Below, piece by piece: positions 7,939 to 17,225 of a DNA stretch of 32,876 bases (position 1 is the stretch's first letter; every line of letters begins with the position of its first letter). The translations under genes were made by a program, and so were the position numbers. The notes beneath the pieces were generated by a model. The model worked only from the letters and a program-made list of their open reading frames with translations. It had not been told where the DNA came from and searched no databases. Source of the stretch: Paracoccaceae bacterium (lineage in GTDB: Bacteria; Pseudomonadota; Alphaproteobacteria; Rhodobacterales; Rhodobacteraceae). Location: assembly GCA_012270125.1 (NCBI GenBank), contig JAAXIY010000075.1:1-32876 (forward strand), given 5' to 3'.

Positions 7939-8799
7939 ATGAAGAAACAAGATATGAATCGTGATTGGATTGCAACTGCTCGTACTCTTTCCGAAGCACT
8001 TCCTTATTTACAAAGATACGCAGAGGCTGTGGTCGTGATTAAGCTGGGCGGCCATGCCATGACCAGCGATCAGGGCATGGAAACATTTGCAAGAGATGTA
8101 GCACTGATGCGACAAGTTGGGATTAATCCAATTATTGTCCATGGTGGTGGCCCTATGATAAATGCCATGCTGAAAAAACTCAAAATAGAGTCCCAATTTA
8201 TAAACGGCAAAAGAGTTACTGATCAGCCAACCATGGAAGTTGTCGAAATGGTCCTGAGCGGCAGTGTTAATAAAAAAATCGTACAAGCTATCAATGATCA
8301 AGGCGGACGTGCCGTTGGTTTATCAGGTAAAGACGCCAAACTAATAGAATGTGAGCAAACTGATAAAGACTTGGGGCTAGTTGGTTCACCATCCAAGATA
8401 AATCCATATGTTATCAGCACACTTATAGAAAACGATACAATTCCAGTCATTGCTCCATTAGGATACGGTCCCGGTGGAGAAACATTCAATATAAACGCTG
8501 ATACAGCTGCTGGAGCTATTTCAGCAGCACTGAAAGCTGACCGATTACTTTTATTAACTGACGTATCTGGTGTTAAAAATAGTAATGACGAAGTAATTAC
8601 TGAGTTATCGGCTCAGCAAATTAGAGATATGATCAAAGATGGAACTATTTCAGACGGAATGATACCCAAAACTGAAACTGCACTTTATGCTTTAGATGGT
8701 GGGGTAAGAGCAGTAGTTATATTAGATGGCCGCGTACCTAATGCCTGCTTATTGGAGTTATTTACCGAACATGGTGCAGGTTCTTTAATTAGAAATTAG
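7939..8799 (+). CDS. argB: acetylglutamate kinase
   Basis: The 286-residue protein is a complete amino-acid kinase. VIKLGGHAM forms the nucleotide loop, [14 protein letters not shown] binds substrate, and [14 protein letters not shown] plus [10 protein letters not shown] lie in the nucleotide half. It phosphorylates N-acetylglutamate in the second step of arginine synthesis. The start [14 protein letters not shown] matches relatives and has GGAAG upstream. No other arg genes are nearby; linkage to engB rather than to an arg operon is what I recall for Rhodobacterales. Confidence 0.97.
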   Translation: MKKQDMNRDWIATARTLSEALPYLQRYAEAVVVIKLGGHAMTSDQGMETFARDVALMRQVGINPIIVHGGGPMINAMLKKLKIESQFINGKRVTDQPTMEVVEMVLSGSVNKKIVQAINDQGGRAVGLSGKDAKLIECEQTDKDLGLVGSPSKINPYVISTLIENDTIPVIAPLGYGPGGETFNINADTAAGAISAALKADRLLLLTDVSGVKNSNDEVITELSAQQIRDMIKDGTISDGMIPKTETALYALDGGVRAVVILDGRVPNACLLELFTEHGAGSLIRN

Positions 8800-8854
8800 C
8801 AAACAATATTGCCAATTTAATATTCTTAGCTAACTATTTTGTAGGGGAGGCAAA

Positions 8855-9652
8855 ATGGAGCAAGAAGGAATAATACGTTTATCCATATTTTTTGGGCTGT
8901 TTTTTGTCTTTGCAGCCACAGAATATATTTTTCCAAGACGAATTATTGTCAAAGGTAAAGCCCGGCGATGGATCACAAATTGGTCGATCACTATATTAAA
9001 TACTTTAACTTTACGTTTATTTTCAGTTGCTTTGCCTTTATTGGCCATTGGCGCTGCTTTTGATGCTCAAAATTTAAATGTTGGTTTTTTCAATAGGATC
9101 GATTTTTCTTATTGGGTTGAGTTCTTGTTGGTTATCCTAATACTCGATTTTGCAATTTGGCTTCAACATTTACTCACTCACAAGATAGGGTTTTTATGGC
9201 GCATCCACAGAGTTCACCATTCTGATACTCAAATGGATGTATCGACTGCCATTCGCTTTCATCCAATCGAAATAGCTCTCTCAATGGTTTTGAAAATTGG
9301 GCTTGTTTACGCTCTAGGTGCAGATCCGTTGTCTATATTATTTTTTGAAATTTTATTAAACGGAAGCTCAATGTTTAATCATGCAAATATCAAGATTCCA
9401 ACTCGGATTGATAAAGTTTTGAGATTATTCATAGTTACTCCCGACATGCATAGGATACACCATTCCAGAGATCGCAACGAACATGATACTAATTTTGGGT
9501 TTGCTCTTTCAGTTTGGGATCGTTTTTTTCGTACATATAAAGACTATCCCCAAAAGAAACATGAAGACATGGAACTTGGGCTAAATTGGCAAGATGAGAA
9601 ACCAGAGAAGCTTGGCTGGAGCCTAGCTCTACCCTTTAGGAAAAATGAATAA
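8855..9652 (+). CDS. sterol desaturase / fatty-acid hydroxylase superfamily membrane protein
   Basis: The 265-residue membrane protein carries the eight-histidine di-iron pattern: H105-x3-H109, H118-x2-H121-H122, then H199-x2-H202-H203 and nearby His175, His136 and His210. Hydrophobic segments flank the boxes near 8-25, 45-68 and 88-104. Such enzymes hydroxylate or desaturate lipids at the membrane using O2; the substrate cannot be told from sequence. A strong GGGGAGG Shine-Dalgarno precedes the ATG. Its last 8 bases overlap the Fe-S protein gene, which is an attractive electron-donor candidate by position only. Confidence 0.9.
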   Translation: MEQEGIIRLSIFFGLFFVFAATEYIFPRRIIVKGKARRWITNWSITILNTLTLRLFSVALPLLAIGAAFDAQNLNVGFFNRIDFSYWVEFLLVILILDFAIWLQHLLTHKIGFLWRIHRVHHSDTQMDVSTAIRFHPIEIALSMVLKIGLVYALGADPLSILFFEILLNGSSMFNHANIKIPTRIDKVLRLFIVTPDMHRIHHSRDRNEHDTNFGFALSVWDRFFRTYKDYPQKKHEDMELGLNWQDEKPEKLGWSLALPFRKNE

Positions 9653-10289
9653 GGTGGCCTTAGACGACGATATAAAGGCAGAGGGTTTGTCTATACTAGG
9701 AGATCTGCCAGTGTCACCTAGTGATCCTGTTCCTGAGGGAACACGATCTATATTGATGCTTGGTCCCGATGAACCAAATTTTTGGAAAATTTTTAAAGAC
9801 AGTAGAGAATACAAAGATAAAAAACCTGATCCTTTAGATCGGTGGTCAAAACGCATAATTGATAATATCGCAAAAAAAAATAACTGCGCTCCACTATATC
9901 CCTTTGGTGGAGAGCCCTACAAACCATTTTATTCCTGGGCCCTCAGATCTGGAACGGTCTGGTCATCACCAGTGCATTTAGCAGTCCACAAAGATAGGGG
10001 CCTTTTTGTTTCCTTTCGGGGCGCTCTCGCTGTTCAAGAAAATCAAAAGAGCGAGGATACTTTTGAAAGCCCTTGTGTAAAATGTCCTGCACCCTGTTTA
10101 ACAGCTTGTCCGGTCGATGCATTTTCAGAAACTGGTTATGACGTACTCAAATGCAAAAGTCACATAAGCGATTTAGATAGTAGTAACTGCAAGAGTTTGG
10201 GGTGTAAAACTCGCCGTTCTTGCCCCGTTGGGGCTGATTTCCGCGAATTTGAACAGTCTGCGTTTCATATGGAAAATTTTTTAAGATGA
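9645..10289 (+). CDS. small iron-sulfur (4Fe-4S-type) protein of unknown role
   Basis: The 214-residue protein has a Cys cluster CVKCPAPCLTACP (Cys144, 147, 151, 155) followed by C182-x4-C187-x5-C193-P. This suggests two [4Fe-4S] sites in a C-terminal ferredoxin-like domain. The N-terminal 130 residues (SILMLGPDEPNFWKIF, DRWSKRI, LYPFGGEPYKPFYSWA) recall proteins related to the QueG ferredoxin region, but without the cobalamin-binding half, so queuosine synthesis is not implied. It overlaps the hydroxylase gene by 8 bp and the phosphatase gene by 4 bp (ATGA), so the three are one transcription unit. Confidence 0.8.
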   Translation: MNKVALDDDIKAEGLSILGDLPVSPSDPVPEGTRSILMLGPDEPNFWKIFKDSREYKDKKPDPLDRWSKRIIDNIAKKNNCAPLYPFGGEPYKPFYSWALRSGTVWSSPVHLAVHKDRGLFVSFRGALAVQENQKSEDTFESPCVKCPAPCLTACPVDAFSETGYDVLKCKSHISDLDSSNCKSLGCKTRRSCPVGADFREFEQSAFHMENFLR

Positions 10290-10777
10290 AAACTATGGTG
10301 CTCATGAGACATGCAAAGTCGAGTTACTCTGGTGACTTATCTGATTTTGATCGATCATTGAACGAACGAGGCAGCCGATCAGCCACGGCTTTGGGAAAAT
10401 GGTTGAAGGCTAATAGTTTTTTTCCAGATTTAGCTCTAGTTTCTGCAGCCACACGGACGGTGCAAACATTTCAAGAATTAAAAATAAGTTGCCCTCTTGA
10501 GAAAAAGCAAAAGCTCTACCTGGCTTCTTCTGAGGAAATTTTTCATCAAATCCGACAGATTACTGCAAATAGTTTACTTGTTATTTGCCATAACCCTGGG
10601 ATTTCAGAGTTTAGTCAAAAAATTTCTTCTGAATGGCCGAACCATTCTAATTTCGAAGCTTTCCCGAGTTGTTCAACTTGCATTATTGATTTCGATATAA
10701 CTGATTGGTCTAATCTCAAGTTTGGAACTGGAAAAATCAAAAAGTTTATAACCCCAAGGGATTTGGGAGTCTTCTAA
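10286..10777 (+). CDS. SixA-like histidine phosphatase family protein
   Basis: The 163-residue protein starts MKTMVLMRHAKS with the RH(A/G) motif (His9), then DFDRSLNERGSRSA and a second catalytic motif CHNPGISEF near 112. It belongs to the small SixA-type branch of the histidine phosphatase superfamily, whose E. coli member dephosphorylates phosphohistidine of ArcB or the nitrogen PTS. The target here is unknown. It closes the three-gene unit and converges on bztD, with only 32 bp between the stops and no clear terminator there. Confidence 0.88.
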   Translation: MKTMVLMRHAKSSYSGDLSDFDRSLNERGSRSATALGKWLKANSFFPDLALVSAATRTVQTFQELKISCPLEKKQKLYLASSEEIFHQIRQITANSLLVICHNPGISEFSQKISSEWPNHSNFEAFPSCSTCIIDFDITDWSNLKFGTGKIKKFITPRDLGVF

Positions 10778-10809
10778 ACAAACTTTAAATAATAAGTACT
10801 GACTAAATT

Positions 10810-11577
10810 CTAGTGTCCGAGAATTTGGCTTAGAAAGAGTTTAGTACGATCAGATTGAGGGTTATCGAAAAACTCAGCTGGTTCGTTTTGTTCAATAATT
10901 TGCCCTTGGTCCATAAATATTACCCTATTGGCAACTTGCCGGGCAAAACCCATTTCATGCGTCACGCAAATCATTGTCATCCCATCTTCAGCTAATTCAA
11001 TCATTGTATCCAAAACTTCTTTAATCATTTCTGGATCCAAGGCGGAAGTTGGCTCATCAAACAACATAATACGAGGACGCATGCAAAGAGATCGAGCAAT
11101 AGCAACACGCTGTTGTTGACCGCCAGAAAGTTGTCCGGGATATTTGAAAGCCTGATCAGGTATTTTAACCTTTTCAAGAAAATGCATAGCCGTCTCTTCG
11201 GCTTCCTTCTTTGGTGTTTTCCGAACCCAAATTGGTGCCAAAGTACAATTTTCTAAAATTGTTAAGTGTGGAAACAGATTAAAATGCTGAAAACACATTC
11301 CAACTTCAGATCTAATTTTATCAATATTTTTTAAGTCGGATGATAATACGGTGCCATCCACAGTTATAGTGCCCTTTTGGTGCTCCTCTAGCGCGTTTAT
11401 GCACCTAATTAATGTCGATTTACCGGACCCAGATGGTCCACAGATAACAATTCTTTCACCACGATTTACTGTTAAGTTTATATCGATCAAAACATGGAAT
11501 GAACCAAACCACTTATTCATTTCAGAAATTTCAATTGCCACTTCGTCTGAAACGGTCATTTGTGCAGATTTAGCCAT
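10810..11577 (-). CDS. bztD: acidic/amide amino-acid ABC transporter, ATP-binding subunit (BztD/AapP)
   Basis: The 255-residue ATPase shows Walker [10 protein letters not shown], signature [14 protein letters not shown], Walker [13 protein letters not shown] and switch His CVTHEMGF. It closely resembles GlnQ/AapP proteins of the polar amino-acid uptake family. A longer frame opens at 11610, but the ATG at 11577 is preferred because it follows a strong AGGAGTGGGG Shine-Dalgarno and leaves 10 bp after the bztC stop. It energises the importer and is the last gene of bztABCD. Confidence 0.95.
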   Translation of the reverse strand: MAKSAQMTVSDEVAIEISEMNKWFGSFHVLIDINLTVNRGERIVICGPSGSGKSTLIRCINALEEHQKGTITVDGTVLSSDLKNIDKIRSEVGMCFQHFNLFPHLTILENCTLAPIWVRKTPKKEAEETAMHFLEKVKIPDQAFKYPGQLSGGQQQRVAIARSLCMRPRIMLFDEPTSALDPEMIKEVLDTMIELAEDGMTMICVTHEMGFARQVANRVIFMDQGQIIEQNEPAEFFDNPQSDRTKLFLSQILGH

Positions 11578-11587
11578 ATCCCCACTC

Positions 11588-12877
11588 CTAATCTTTGTTG
11601 TCGGTCGCAAGCTGTCGCTCGAGCCATTGTGAATATTGTGAAATGCTGTAGCAAATTATGAAAAACAAAATTGATGCGAACCCAAATAACTCCCAATAAA
11701 TCCCATTCCACTCAGTGCTAGAAACAATTGGACCGCGGATCATTCCAACCAAATCAAACATTGAAATAACTGATACCAGCGTCGTATCTTTAAACAAACC
11801 TACGGAGACGTTAACGATACCTGGAATCGATATTTTCAGTGCTTGAGGCAGAATAATTAAACGCATGGATTGAGCGTAATCTAAACCTAAGCTGTCAGCC
11901 GCCTCATATTGCCCTCTTGGTAAGGCAGCTAAACCACCTCTAATAACTTCGGCAATATAGGCAGAACTAAACAGCGTTATCATGATGATAACACGAAGAA
12001 TTAAATCAAAATTAGTGCCGGGAGGTAAAAAATATGCCAGCACTACATTCGCTACAAACAAAAGAGTTATAAGCGGAACACCCCGAATAAATTCTATAAA
12101 TACAACACATATACCCTTAATTATGGGCATGTTTGATTGTCTCCCTAAAGCTAACAGTATTCCAATTGGCAGAGATAGAGACACGCAAACTGTTCCCAAA
12201 ATTATATTCAACATGAAGCCGCCCATATCTCTACTAGGCACCGCCTCTAGAGCAATAAAGTCTTCAAAAGTACTTTTAAGTGGCCCGCCTAAAGACCAAA
12301 CAAGAATAGCAGTGACCAGTGCAGCTAAAAGACCGACGGCAAAACTGAAGCGTTTGTCGACCTGCACAAAAACGTAGTAGGCAGCCACAAACCCACATAA
12401 GGAAATCAACGGCCCCACAATTGTTCCACCCCAGATCAACCAAAAACCAAAAAACGGATATAAACCCGTTAAAATTAGAAGCTTTCTAGGTAGTTTTGAA
12501 AATAAAACAGGCGCTACACTCACAAGCAGTAATAGAAAGGCGATCGTAGGTCGCCAATATTGTTCCGATGGATACTTAAAGCCAAAAACTAACTGGTTCC
12601 AACGTTCAGTGAGTACAGCAAAGCAACCTCCAGAAGCACCTTCCAAAATACCTTGGCAAGCTTTTAGGGAGGGAGCATCCCAGATTCCATTAGCCAGCCA
12701 TGGGAAAAGGCCACTCAAAACTCTAAAAATGACGTAAATAGATAAAATTGTTAAAAAGGTATTAAAAACACTTGAGAAAAGATTTTCTCTCAACCATTTT
12801 ACCAAGCCAGTTTCAGAGGCGGGCGGAGGAGATGGTTGAAGCGCCTCATGTCGAACAAAAGCTATCTGATCACTCAT
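11588..12877 (-). CDS. bztC: acidic/amide amino-acid ABC transporter permease (BztC/AapM)
   Basis: The 429-residue permease has several membrane segments and a C-terminal HisMQ-type domain. The EAA loop [20 protein letters not shown] contacts the ATPase, followed by the [15 protein letters not shown] segment. It is about 200 residues longer than ordinary HisM/HisQ permeases because of extra N-terminal membrane helices, which is typical of the Bzt/Aap group. The ATG at 12877 is chosen over the one at 12898 because AAGGAGCG sits just upstream; it begins one base after the bztB stop. Confidence 0.94.
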   Translation of the reverse strand: MSDQIAFVRHEALQPSPPPASETGLVKWLRENLFSSVFNTFLTILSIYVIFRVLSGLFPWLANGIWDAPSLKACQGILEGASGGCFAVLTERWNQLVFGFKYPSEQYWRPTIAFLLLLVSVAPVLFSKLPRKLLILTGLYPFFGFWLIWGGTIVGPLISLCGFVAAYYVFVQVDKRFSFAVGLLAALVTAILVWSLGGPLKSTFEDFIALEAVPSRDMGGFMLNIILGTVCVSLSLPIGILLALGRQSNMPIIKGICVVFIEFIRGVPLITLLFVANVVLAYFLPPGTNFDLILRVIIMITLFSSAYIAEVIRGGLAALPRGQYEAADSLGLDYAQSMRLIILPQALKISIPGIVNVSVGLFKDTTLVSVISMFDLVGMIRGPIVSSTEWNGIYWELFGFASILFFIICYSISQYSQWLERQLATDNKD

Positions 12878-12878
12878 A

Positions 12879-14114
12879 TTAACGCTCCTTAATCGCAACT
12901 GATTTATTGTAAACGTTCATGATTGCAGAAATACTAAGACTAATAAACAGATAAAAAGCCATTAAAAGTAGAATAGCTTCGATCGCTCTACCGGTCTGGT
13001 TGAGAGTTATACCTCCAAGGGTTCCAGTAATGTCCATGTAACCAACAGCAATCGCTAAGGACGAATTTTTGGTTAAATTTAAATAATTAGAAATCATTGG
13101 TGGAATTATAACGCGAAGAGCCTGAGGCAGCACAACAAGACTCATTATCCGATTAGGCCTGATGCCTAAAGAAGCAGCTGCCTCAGTCTGGCCCTTGGAT
13201 ATTGCCAATATGCCAGCCCTTACGTTTTCAGCGATAAACGCCCCTGTATAAATAGCCAAAGCAAAAGTAAGAGCAACGAACGAACCCCTAGCCCAAATAC
13301 CACCCTTGAAATTAAAACCTTTCAGAGCTGGATATTCCAACACAATTGGAAGTTCTCCAGTTGCTGCTATGACAAAATAAATAACGATAGCAGGTACAAA
13401 TAAAATCCCTAAGCTTGGCCAAAATGTAGGGAGATCTCTACCTTGTGAATACAGCAAACTACGAGCATATCTGCGATAGGCAAACATCACAAAAATAGAC
13501 AGCAAGAAAATACCTAAAACCAGCATGCCACCAGTTTGTAGCACCGGCTTAGGCATATAAATTCCCCTACCAGTAAAAGCAAAAGCATCCAAAAACATTT
13601 CGGCTTCTGGAGGGTTACCACCCCGCGCTTTAAAAGCTTTTGGTTGTGGAAGCGAAACTAAAAAGATTGCATTAATAATCAGTATCCAAATAAGGACTGG
13701 TACATTACGAAAAATTTCGACATAGGCCGCCATGATTTTGGCTACGATCCAATTGTTGGACAATCTTAAAACGCCCGCTAAGACTCCAAAAATTGTTGCA
13801 AAGAAACAGCCAACGACAGCAACAAGTAATGTATTTAAAACACCAACTACTGAAGCTCTCCAGTGTGTGGATTGGCTATTATATTCAATTAGACGCTGAT
13901 TAATATCGTAACCAGCTGGCTCCTCCAAAAACTCATATGATATGGAAAGTCCTGCTGTTTGCAGATTGAATATAAGATTGGAAATTAAGTAACCAACTGA
14001 CGCGAACAACAGTATCATTGCAACGAGCTGAAAAGTGTATGAACGATAGCGAGTATCGCTTATTAACATCGACAGCCGGAAATTTCCGGCCGCTGAGTCA
14101 GTTTGCATTGTCAT
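12879..14114 (-). CDS. bztB: acidic/amide amino-acid ABC transporter permease (BztB/AapQ)
   Basis: The 411-residue inner-membrane permease has an N-terminal extension with a large periplasmic insert. The HisMQ domain carries an EAA loop (EAAASLGIRPNRIMSLVVLP) and the NLTKNSSLAIAVGYMDI segment. It pairs with BztC as the heterodimeric channel for glutamate, glutamine, aspartate and asparagine. ATG at 14114 is used; an in-frame ATG two codons later is equally possible. A 12-bp hairpin separates it from bztA, which probably lets the binding protein be made in excess. Confidence 0.94.
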   Translation of the reverse strand: MTMQTDSAAGNFRLSMLISDTRYRSYTFQLVAMILLFASVGYLISNLIFNLQTAGLSISYEFLEEPAGYDINQRLIEYNSQSTHWRASVVGVLNTLLVAVVGCFFATIFGVLAGVLRLSNNWIVAKIMAAYVEIFRNVPVLIWILIINAIFLVSLPQPKAFKARGGNPPEAEMFLDAFAFTGRGIYMPKPVLQTGGMLVLGIFLLSIFVMFAYRRYARSLLYSQGRDLPTFWPSLGILFVPAIVIYFVIAATGELPIVLEYPALKGFNFKGGIWARGSFVALTFALAIYTGAFIAENVRAGILAISKGQTEAAASLGIRPNRIMSLVVLPQALRVIIPPMISNYLNLTKNSSLAIAVGYMDITGTLGGITLNQTGRAIEAILLLMAFYLFISLSISAIMNVYNKSVAIKER

Positions 14115-14173
14115 GAATGCTGTTCCTTAATTATTAATAAAACCTTCCCTTAAAGGGTAAAGGTTTTTAGTGC

Positions 14174-14202
14174 AATAAGCGCAGCATAACGCTGCGCTTA
14201 TT
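14174..14202 (-). promoter_or_regulatory. 12-bp hairpin between bztA and bztB
   Basis: AATAAGCGCAGC (14174-14185) and GCTGCGCTTATT (14191-14202) are perfect inverted repeats with a 5-base loop, starting 9 bp after the bztA stop. There is no U-run on the bztB side, so it is not a classic terminator. A 3'-stabilising or partly attenuating hairpin is the usual device for raising binding-protein mRNA over permease mRNA. Confidence 0.65.
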
Positions 14203-14211
14203 ACTATCAAC

Positions 14212-15228
14212 TTAACGGAAAGGTGGAGAGTAAATCAGACCACCGTCTGTCCACTGTGCATTTAATCCACGAGCTAAACCGATAGGGGTGTTTACACCAA
14301 TGTTGGCTTCAAAAATTTCACCATAGTTACCACCGACGGCAATAGCGCGCTTCGCCCACTCAGCATCCAAACCAAGCATTTCACCTAATGTACCTTCAGT
14401 ACCTAGAAGACGATTGATTTCAGGGTTATTTGTGCCCTTTGCCATTTCATCAAGGTTAGCAGAAGTCACACCAAGCTCTTCAGCAGTGATCAATGCATTC
14501 AATGTCCAACGAACTACATCGCCCCAGTTGTTGTCGCCATGACGAACAAGTGGACCTAAAGGCTCTTTAGAAACGATCTCTGGTAGAACTACGTGTGCGC
14601 TTGGATCTTCAAATGTTGCACGTGATGCAGCAAGTCCTGATGCGTCAGTTGTGTAAACATCACAAGCTCCAGCAAGATACTGCTGCATAGCCTCTGAGTT
14701 TGTTTCAATTGGAACTGGCTCGTAAGAAATGTTGTTTGAACGGAAAAAATCCGCCAAGTTCAATTCTGTTGTAGTACCAGTTTGAATACAAACAGTTGCA
14801 CCATCTAGATCTTTAGCTGAGCTAACACCTAAATCTTTAGGAGCCATAAAGCCTTGCCCGTCGTAGTAGTTTACGCCGGTAAATTCAAATTTAAGATCTA
14901 CGTCTCGTGAGAATGTCCATGTTGTGTTACGAGCCAACATATCGATTTCACCAGATGCGAGAGCCGTAAAACGAGTTTTACCTGTAGTAGGTACGAACTC
15001 AACTGCAGATGGATCACCAAGAACGGCTGCAGCAACAGCGCGACATACGCCAACGTCAAAGCCTTCCCATTCACCATTTGCGTCAGGCGATGCAAAACCA
15101 ACTAGACCAGTTGTAACACCGCAGTTTAATTTACCACGAGCTTTTACATCATCCATAGTGCCAGCAAGCGCAGCCCCTGCTGAAAGACCAGCAATGGTCA
15201 AAGCGCTAATAATAACGGATTTTTTCAT
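14212..15228 (-). CDS. bztA: acidic/amide amino-acid ABC transporter, periplasmic binding protein (BztA/AapJ)
   Basis: The 338-residue protein starts with a Sec signal peptide (MKKSVIISALTIAGLSAGAALA, cut near AALA-G). The mature part opens GTMDDVKARGKLNCGVTTGL, followed by GFDVGVCRAVAAAVLGD and FTALASGEIDMLARNTTWTFSRD, characteristic of Glu/Gln/Asp/Asn-binding AapJ/BztA proteins. The frame extends upstream to 15330, but the ATG at 15228 is correct: it gives the signal peptide and has a GAAGAGG Shine-Dalgarno. It is first in the bztABCD unit. The base composition and codon use look richer in G/C than the flanks, as expected for a highly expressed marine transporter protein. Confidence 0.96.
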   Translation of the reverse strand: MKKSVIISALTIAGLSAGAALAGTMDDVKARGKLNCGVTTGLVGFASPDANGEWEGFDVGVCRAVAAAVLGDPSAVEFVPTTGKTRFTALASGEIDMLARNTTWTFSRDVDLKFEFTGVNYYDGQGFMAPKDLGVSSAKDLDGATVCIQTGTTTELNLADFFRSNNISYEPVPIETNSEAMQQYLAGACDVYTTDASGLAASRATFEDPSAHVVLPEIVSKEPLGPLVRHGDNNWGDVVRWTLNALITAEELGVTSANLDEMAKGTNNPEINRLLGTEGTLGEMLGLDAEWAKRAIAVGGNYGEIFEANIGVNTPIGLARGLNAQWTDGGLIYSPPFR

Positions 15229-15344
15229 ATTTACCTCTTCCTGATTTCGCCTTGATAGTTCAAGGCTATTCACATGGGTGATTAACCCAACTCTAATACC
15301 AAAGTAGGAAATCCCCAATTTAGTAGGCAACAGTGTTCAAATTC

Positions 15345-15358
15345 TGACCACTTGGTCA
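15345..15358. promoter_or_regulatory. palindromic operator candidate upstream of bztA
   Basis: TGACCA-CT-TGGTCA is a perfect inverted repeat with 6-bp arms, about 117 bp before the bztA ATG in the only sizeable gap between ATP12 and bztA. On the minus strand it overlaps a TTGACC that could act as a -35. Its location fits a repressor or activator site for the amino-acid transporter; the regulator is unknown. Confidence 0.4.
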
Positions 15359-15409
15359 AGAGTTTTCATTAAATTTTTACATAATTTTTCAATAAAATAT
15401 CAAAAAAAA

Positions 15410-16138
15410 TCAAAAAATAGTACTTTTATTTCCGCTACTTAGTATAAAAAACTCCTGTGCATGCATAATAGCGTCATATTTTAGGTCTGACACTGCTTGC
15501 GCTTCCTCATCCACTCCCCACTGCTCTATCTGCCAGAGCTCATCAATTCGAGAAAGATTAAATGCATCTTCAGCTGAAAGCCGTCCATTAATCGTGGCGA
15601 GGCCCAAGATAAGTGAACCTGTTATAGAGACGATATCATATAAAGCTGTAAGCTGAAATGAACTCAATTCACTGATTTCTTTAGACAATTTATAAACCAA
15701 TTCTCTATCTTGAGGTATATAGAGAATTCCAGTTCCGCAATTTATTTTTACTTCAAAATTTTTTTCTGCCCAGTCTATAATTGGATCCCAGCTAGATTGT
15801 TGGCGTATTTGTAGCTCAACAGGAGAATCAGCACGGTAGTACAACAAATCGGTATCCCCATAGTCACTGACTAAAGAACTCACTTCCTCAAATTGTTCGA
15901 TCACTTTATCCAATGCAGCATTGGCTGATTTGGTAAATGGCATACTATTAGGATTAATTTCGCCAACTTGCTTGTCCCATTCTAAAGCAATTTTTTTTGC
16001 AAGAGCTTTAGTTGGAAGCAACATTTCTTTTTTTGCAGGCGTTTTTAAAATTTTTTCATCAAGCTTTATACAAAAATTTTTTTCCAATGAAACAACATCA
16101 ACTTTTTTCCAAAAGCGTTTTGGTTTCCATTCAGACAT
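15410..16138 (-). CDS. ATP12 family F1-ATPase assembly chaperone
   Basis: The 242-residue protein opens KPKRFWKKVDVV, then LDEKILKTPAKKEMLLPTKALAKKIALEWDKQ, the ATP12 N-terminal domain. SLVSDYGDTDLLYYRADSPVEL and a helical C-terminal part (DAFNLSRIDELWQIEQWGVDEEA) follow. ATP12 proteins bind the F1 alpha subunit during ATP synthase assembly and occur in mitochondria and alphaproteobacteria, which supports the taxonomic call. It lies 31 bp downstream of rluC on the same strand. The C-terminus ends close to an A/T-rich run. Confidence 0.93.
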   Translation of the reverse strand: MSEWKPKRFWKKVDVVSLEKNFCIKLDEKILKTPAKKEMLLPTKALAKKIALEWDKQVGEINPNSMPFTKSANAALDKVIEQFEEVSSLVSDYGDTDLLYYRADSPVELQIRQQSSWDPIIDWAEKNFEVKINCGTGILYIPQDRELVYKLSKEISELSSFQLTALYDIVSITGSLILGLATINGRLSAEDAFNLSRIDELWQIEQWGVDEEAQAVSDLKYDAIMHAQEFFILSSGNKSTIF

Positions 16139-16169
16139 AAAATTTCCCCTGCAATTAGTCCGTTAAAAC

Positions 16170-17225
16170 TCAAAAAGTTTCATCAAAGAATGGGTCATCT
16201 GGGACATCGCTGATATCCCACTGAAACGTTTTCCATGTTCGCGCCATATGACTTGGCAAATCAGCTTTTATTTCAATAATTTCTTTTTCAAACGGATGCT
16301 CAATTTTTAAATAACGGGCGTGTAAGTGCAATTTTTTACTTATGTCACCGCCAAATTGAGCTCCCCAACCATCTCCTAAATTTTCCTGACTTGAACCACC
16401 GTATTTCCCGTCTCCTATTATTGGATTTCCAATCTCTGCCATATGTGCTCGTAGCTGATGAGTTCTACCGGTAATAGGGACCAGTGCAACCCACGAACCC
16501 CTATTTGCAAGCCTACTTAATACCATAAAATCAGAAACTGCTCTCTTAGCCCCTTCAGTTGAAGAAACAGCATCTGGATGAATGCATTGCATTTTTTCGC
16601 CTTCGCCCTGTCTCCCATGACCTGATTTTTTTACCAAGCCATAATTGATTGTACCAGCTTCTGGTTGAGGAACCCCTGCAATTGCCGCCCAATATATTTT
16701 TCTAGCCTCTCTGTGTTTAAGGGCTTCAGATAAGCTTTTTGCAGCCTGTCTGGTTCGTGCGAGCACCATAACGCCAGAAGTATCCTTATCTAAACGATGT
16801 ACTAACCGTGGACGTTCTTTTTTTTCGAATGTTATGGCGTCTCCAAGTCCATCGACATGAATTGATTGCTTGCTACCACCCTGACTAGGAAGACCAGCAG
16901 GTTTATTGATTATAATCAAATGGTCATCTTTATAAATGATAGCATCACGCATCATTTTCGCATTTTTATCAGAAATAACATTTTGAGAGACGAAAGGTAC
17001 CTTATTGAAATTCTCATCAGACTTAAGAGGAGGAATACGCAATTCATTCCCTTGAACTAATCGGGTTGCGGGCTTACAGCGACCTCCATCAATCCTTACT
17101 TCACCTTTTCGACAAATTTTTTCAATTTGACTTTGCTTAAGCGCAGGGAATTTTCTTTTTAAAAATCGATCTAACCTTTGATCTGCCTCTTCATTTTGAA
17201 TGATTATGTGCTGTACGGCCCTCAT
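16170..17225 (-). CDS. rluC: RluC/RluD-family 23S rRNA pseudouridine synthase
   Basis: With the start at 17225 the protein has 351 residues. The S4 RNA-binding domain occupies 1-65 (DQRLDRFLKRKFP...EKICRKGEVRIDG). The catalytic domain contains the hallmark HRLDKDTSG (143-151, catalytic Asp146), then GRTHQLRAHMAEIGNPIIGD. A 12-codon upstream extension exists but is rejected, because the ATG at 17225 overlaps the crcB stop as ATGA. The family is certain; which uridines it modifies is not (RluC is the best guess from synteny). Confidence 0.93.
   Translation of the reverse strand: MRAVQHIIIQNEEADQRLDRFLKRKFPALKQSQIEKICRKGEVRIDGGRCKPATRLVQGNELRIPPLKSDENFNKVPFVSQNVISDKNAKMMRDAIIYKDDHLIIINKPAGLPSQGGSKQSIHVDGLGDAITFEKKERPRLVHRLDKDTSGVMVLARTRQAAKSLSEALKHREARKIYWAAIAGVPQPEAGTINYGLVKKSGHGRQGEGEKMQCIHPDAVSSTEGAKRAVSDFMVLSRLANRGSWVALVPITGRTHQLRAHMAEIGNPIIGDGKYGGSSQENLGDGWGAQFGGDISKKLHLHARYLKIEHPFEKEIIEIKADLPSHMARTWKTFQWDISDVPDDPFFDETF

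Noticed and set aside
9645-10289. Epoxyqueuosine reductase (QueG) annotation for the Fe-S protein
   Set aside because: At 214 residues it is much shorter than QueG and lacks the cobalamin-binding part; only the Cys-rich region is alike.
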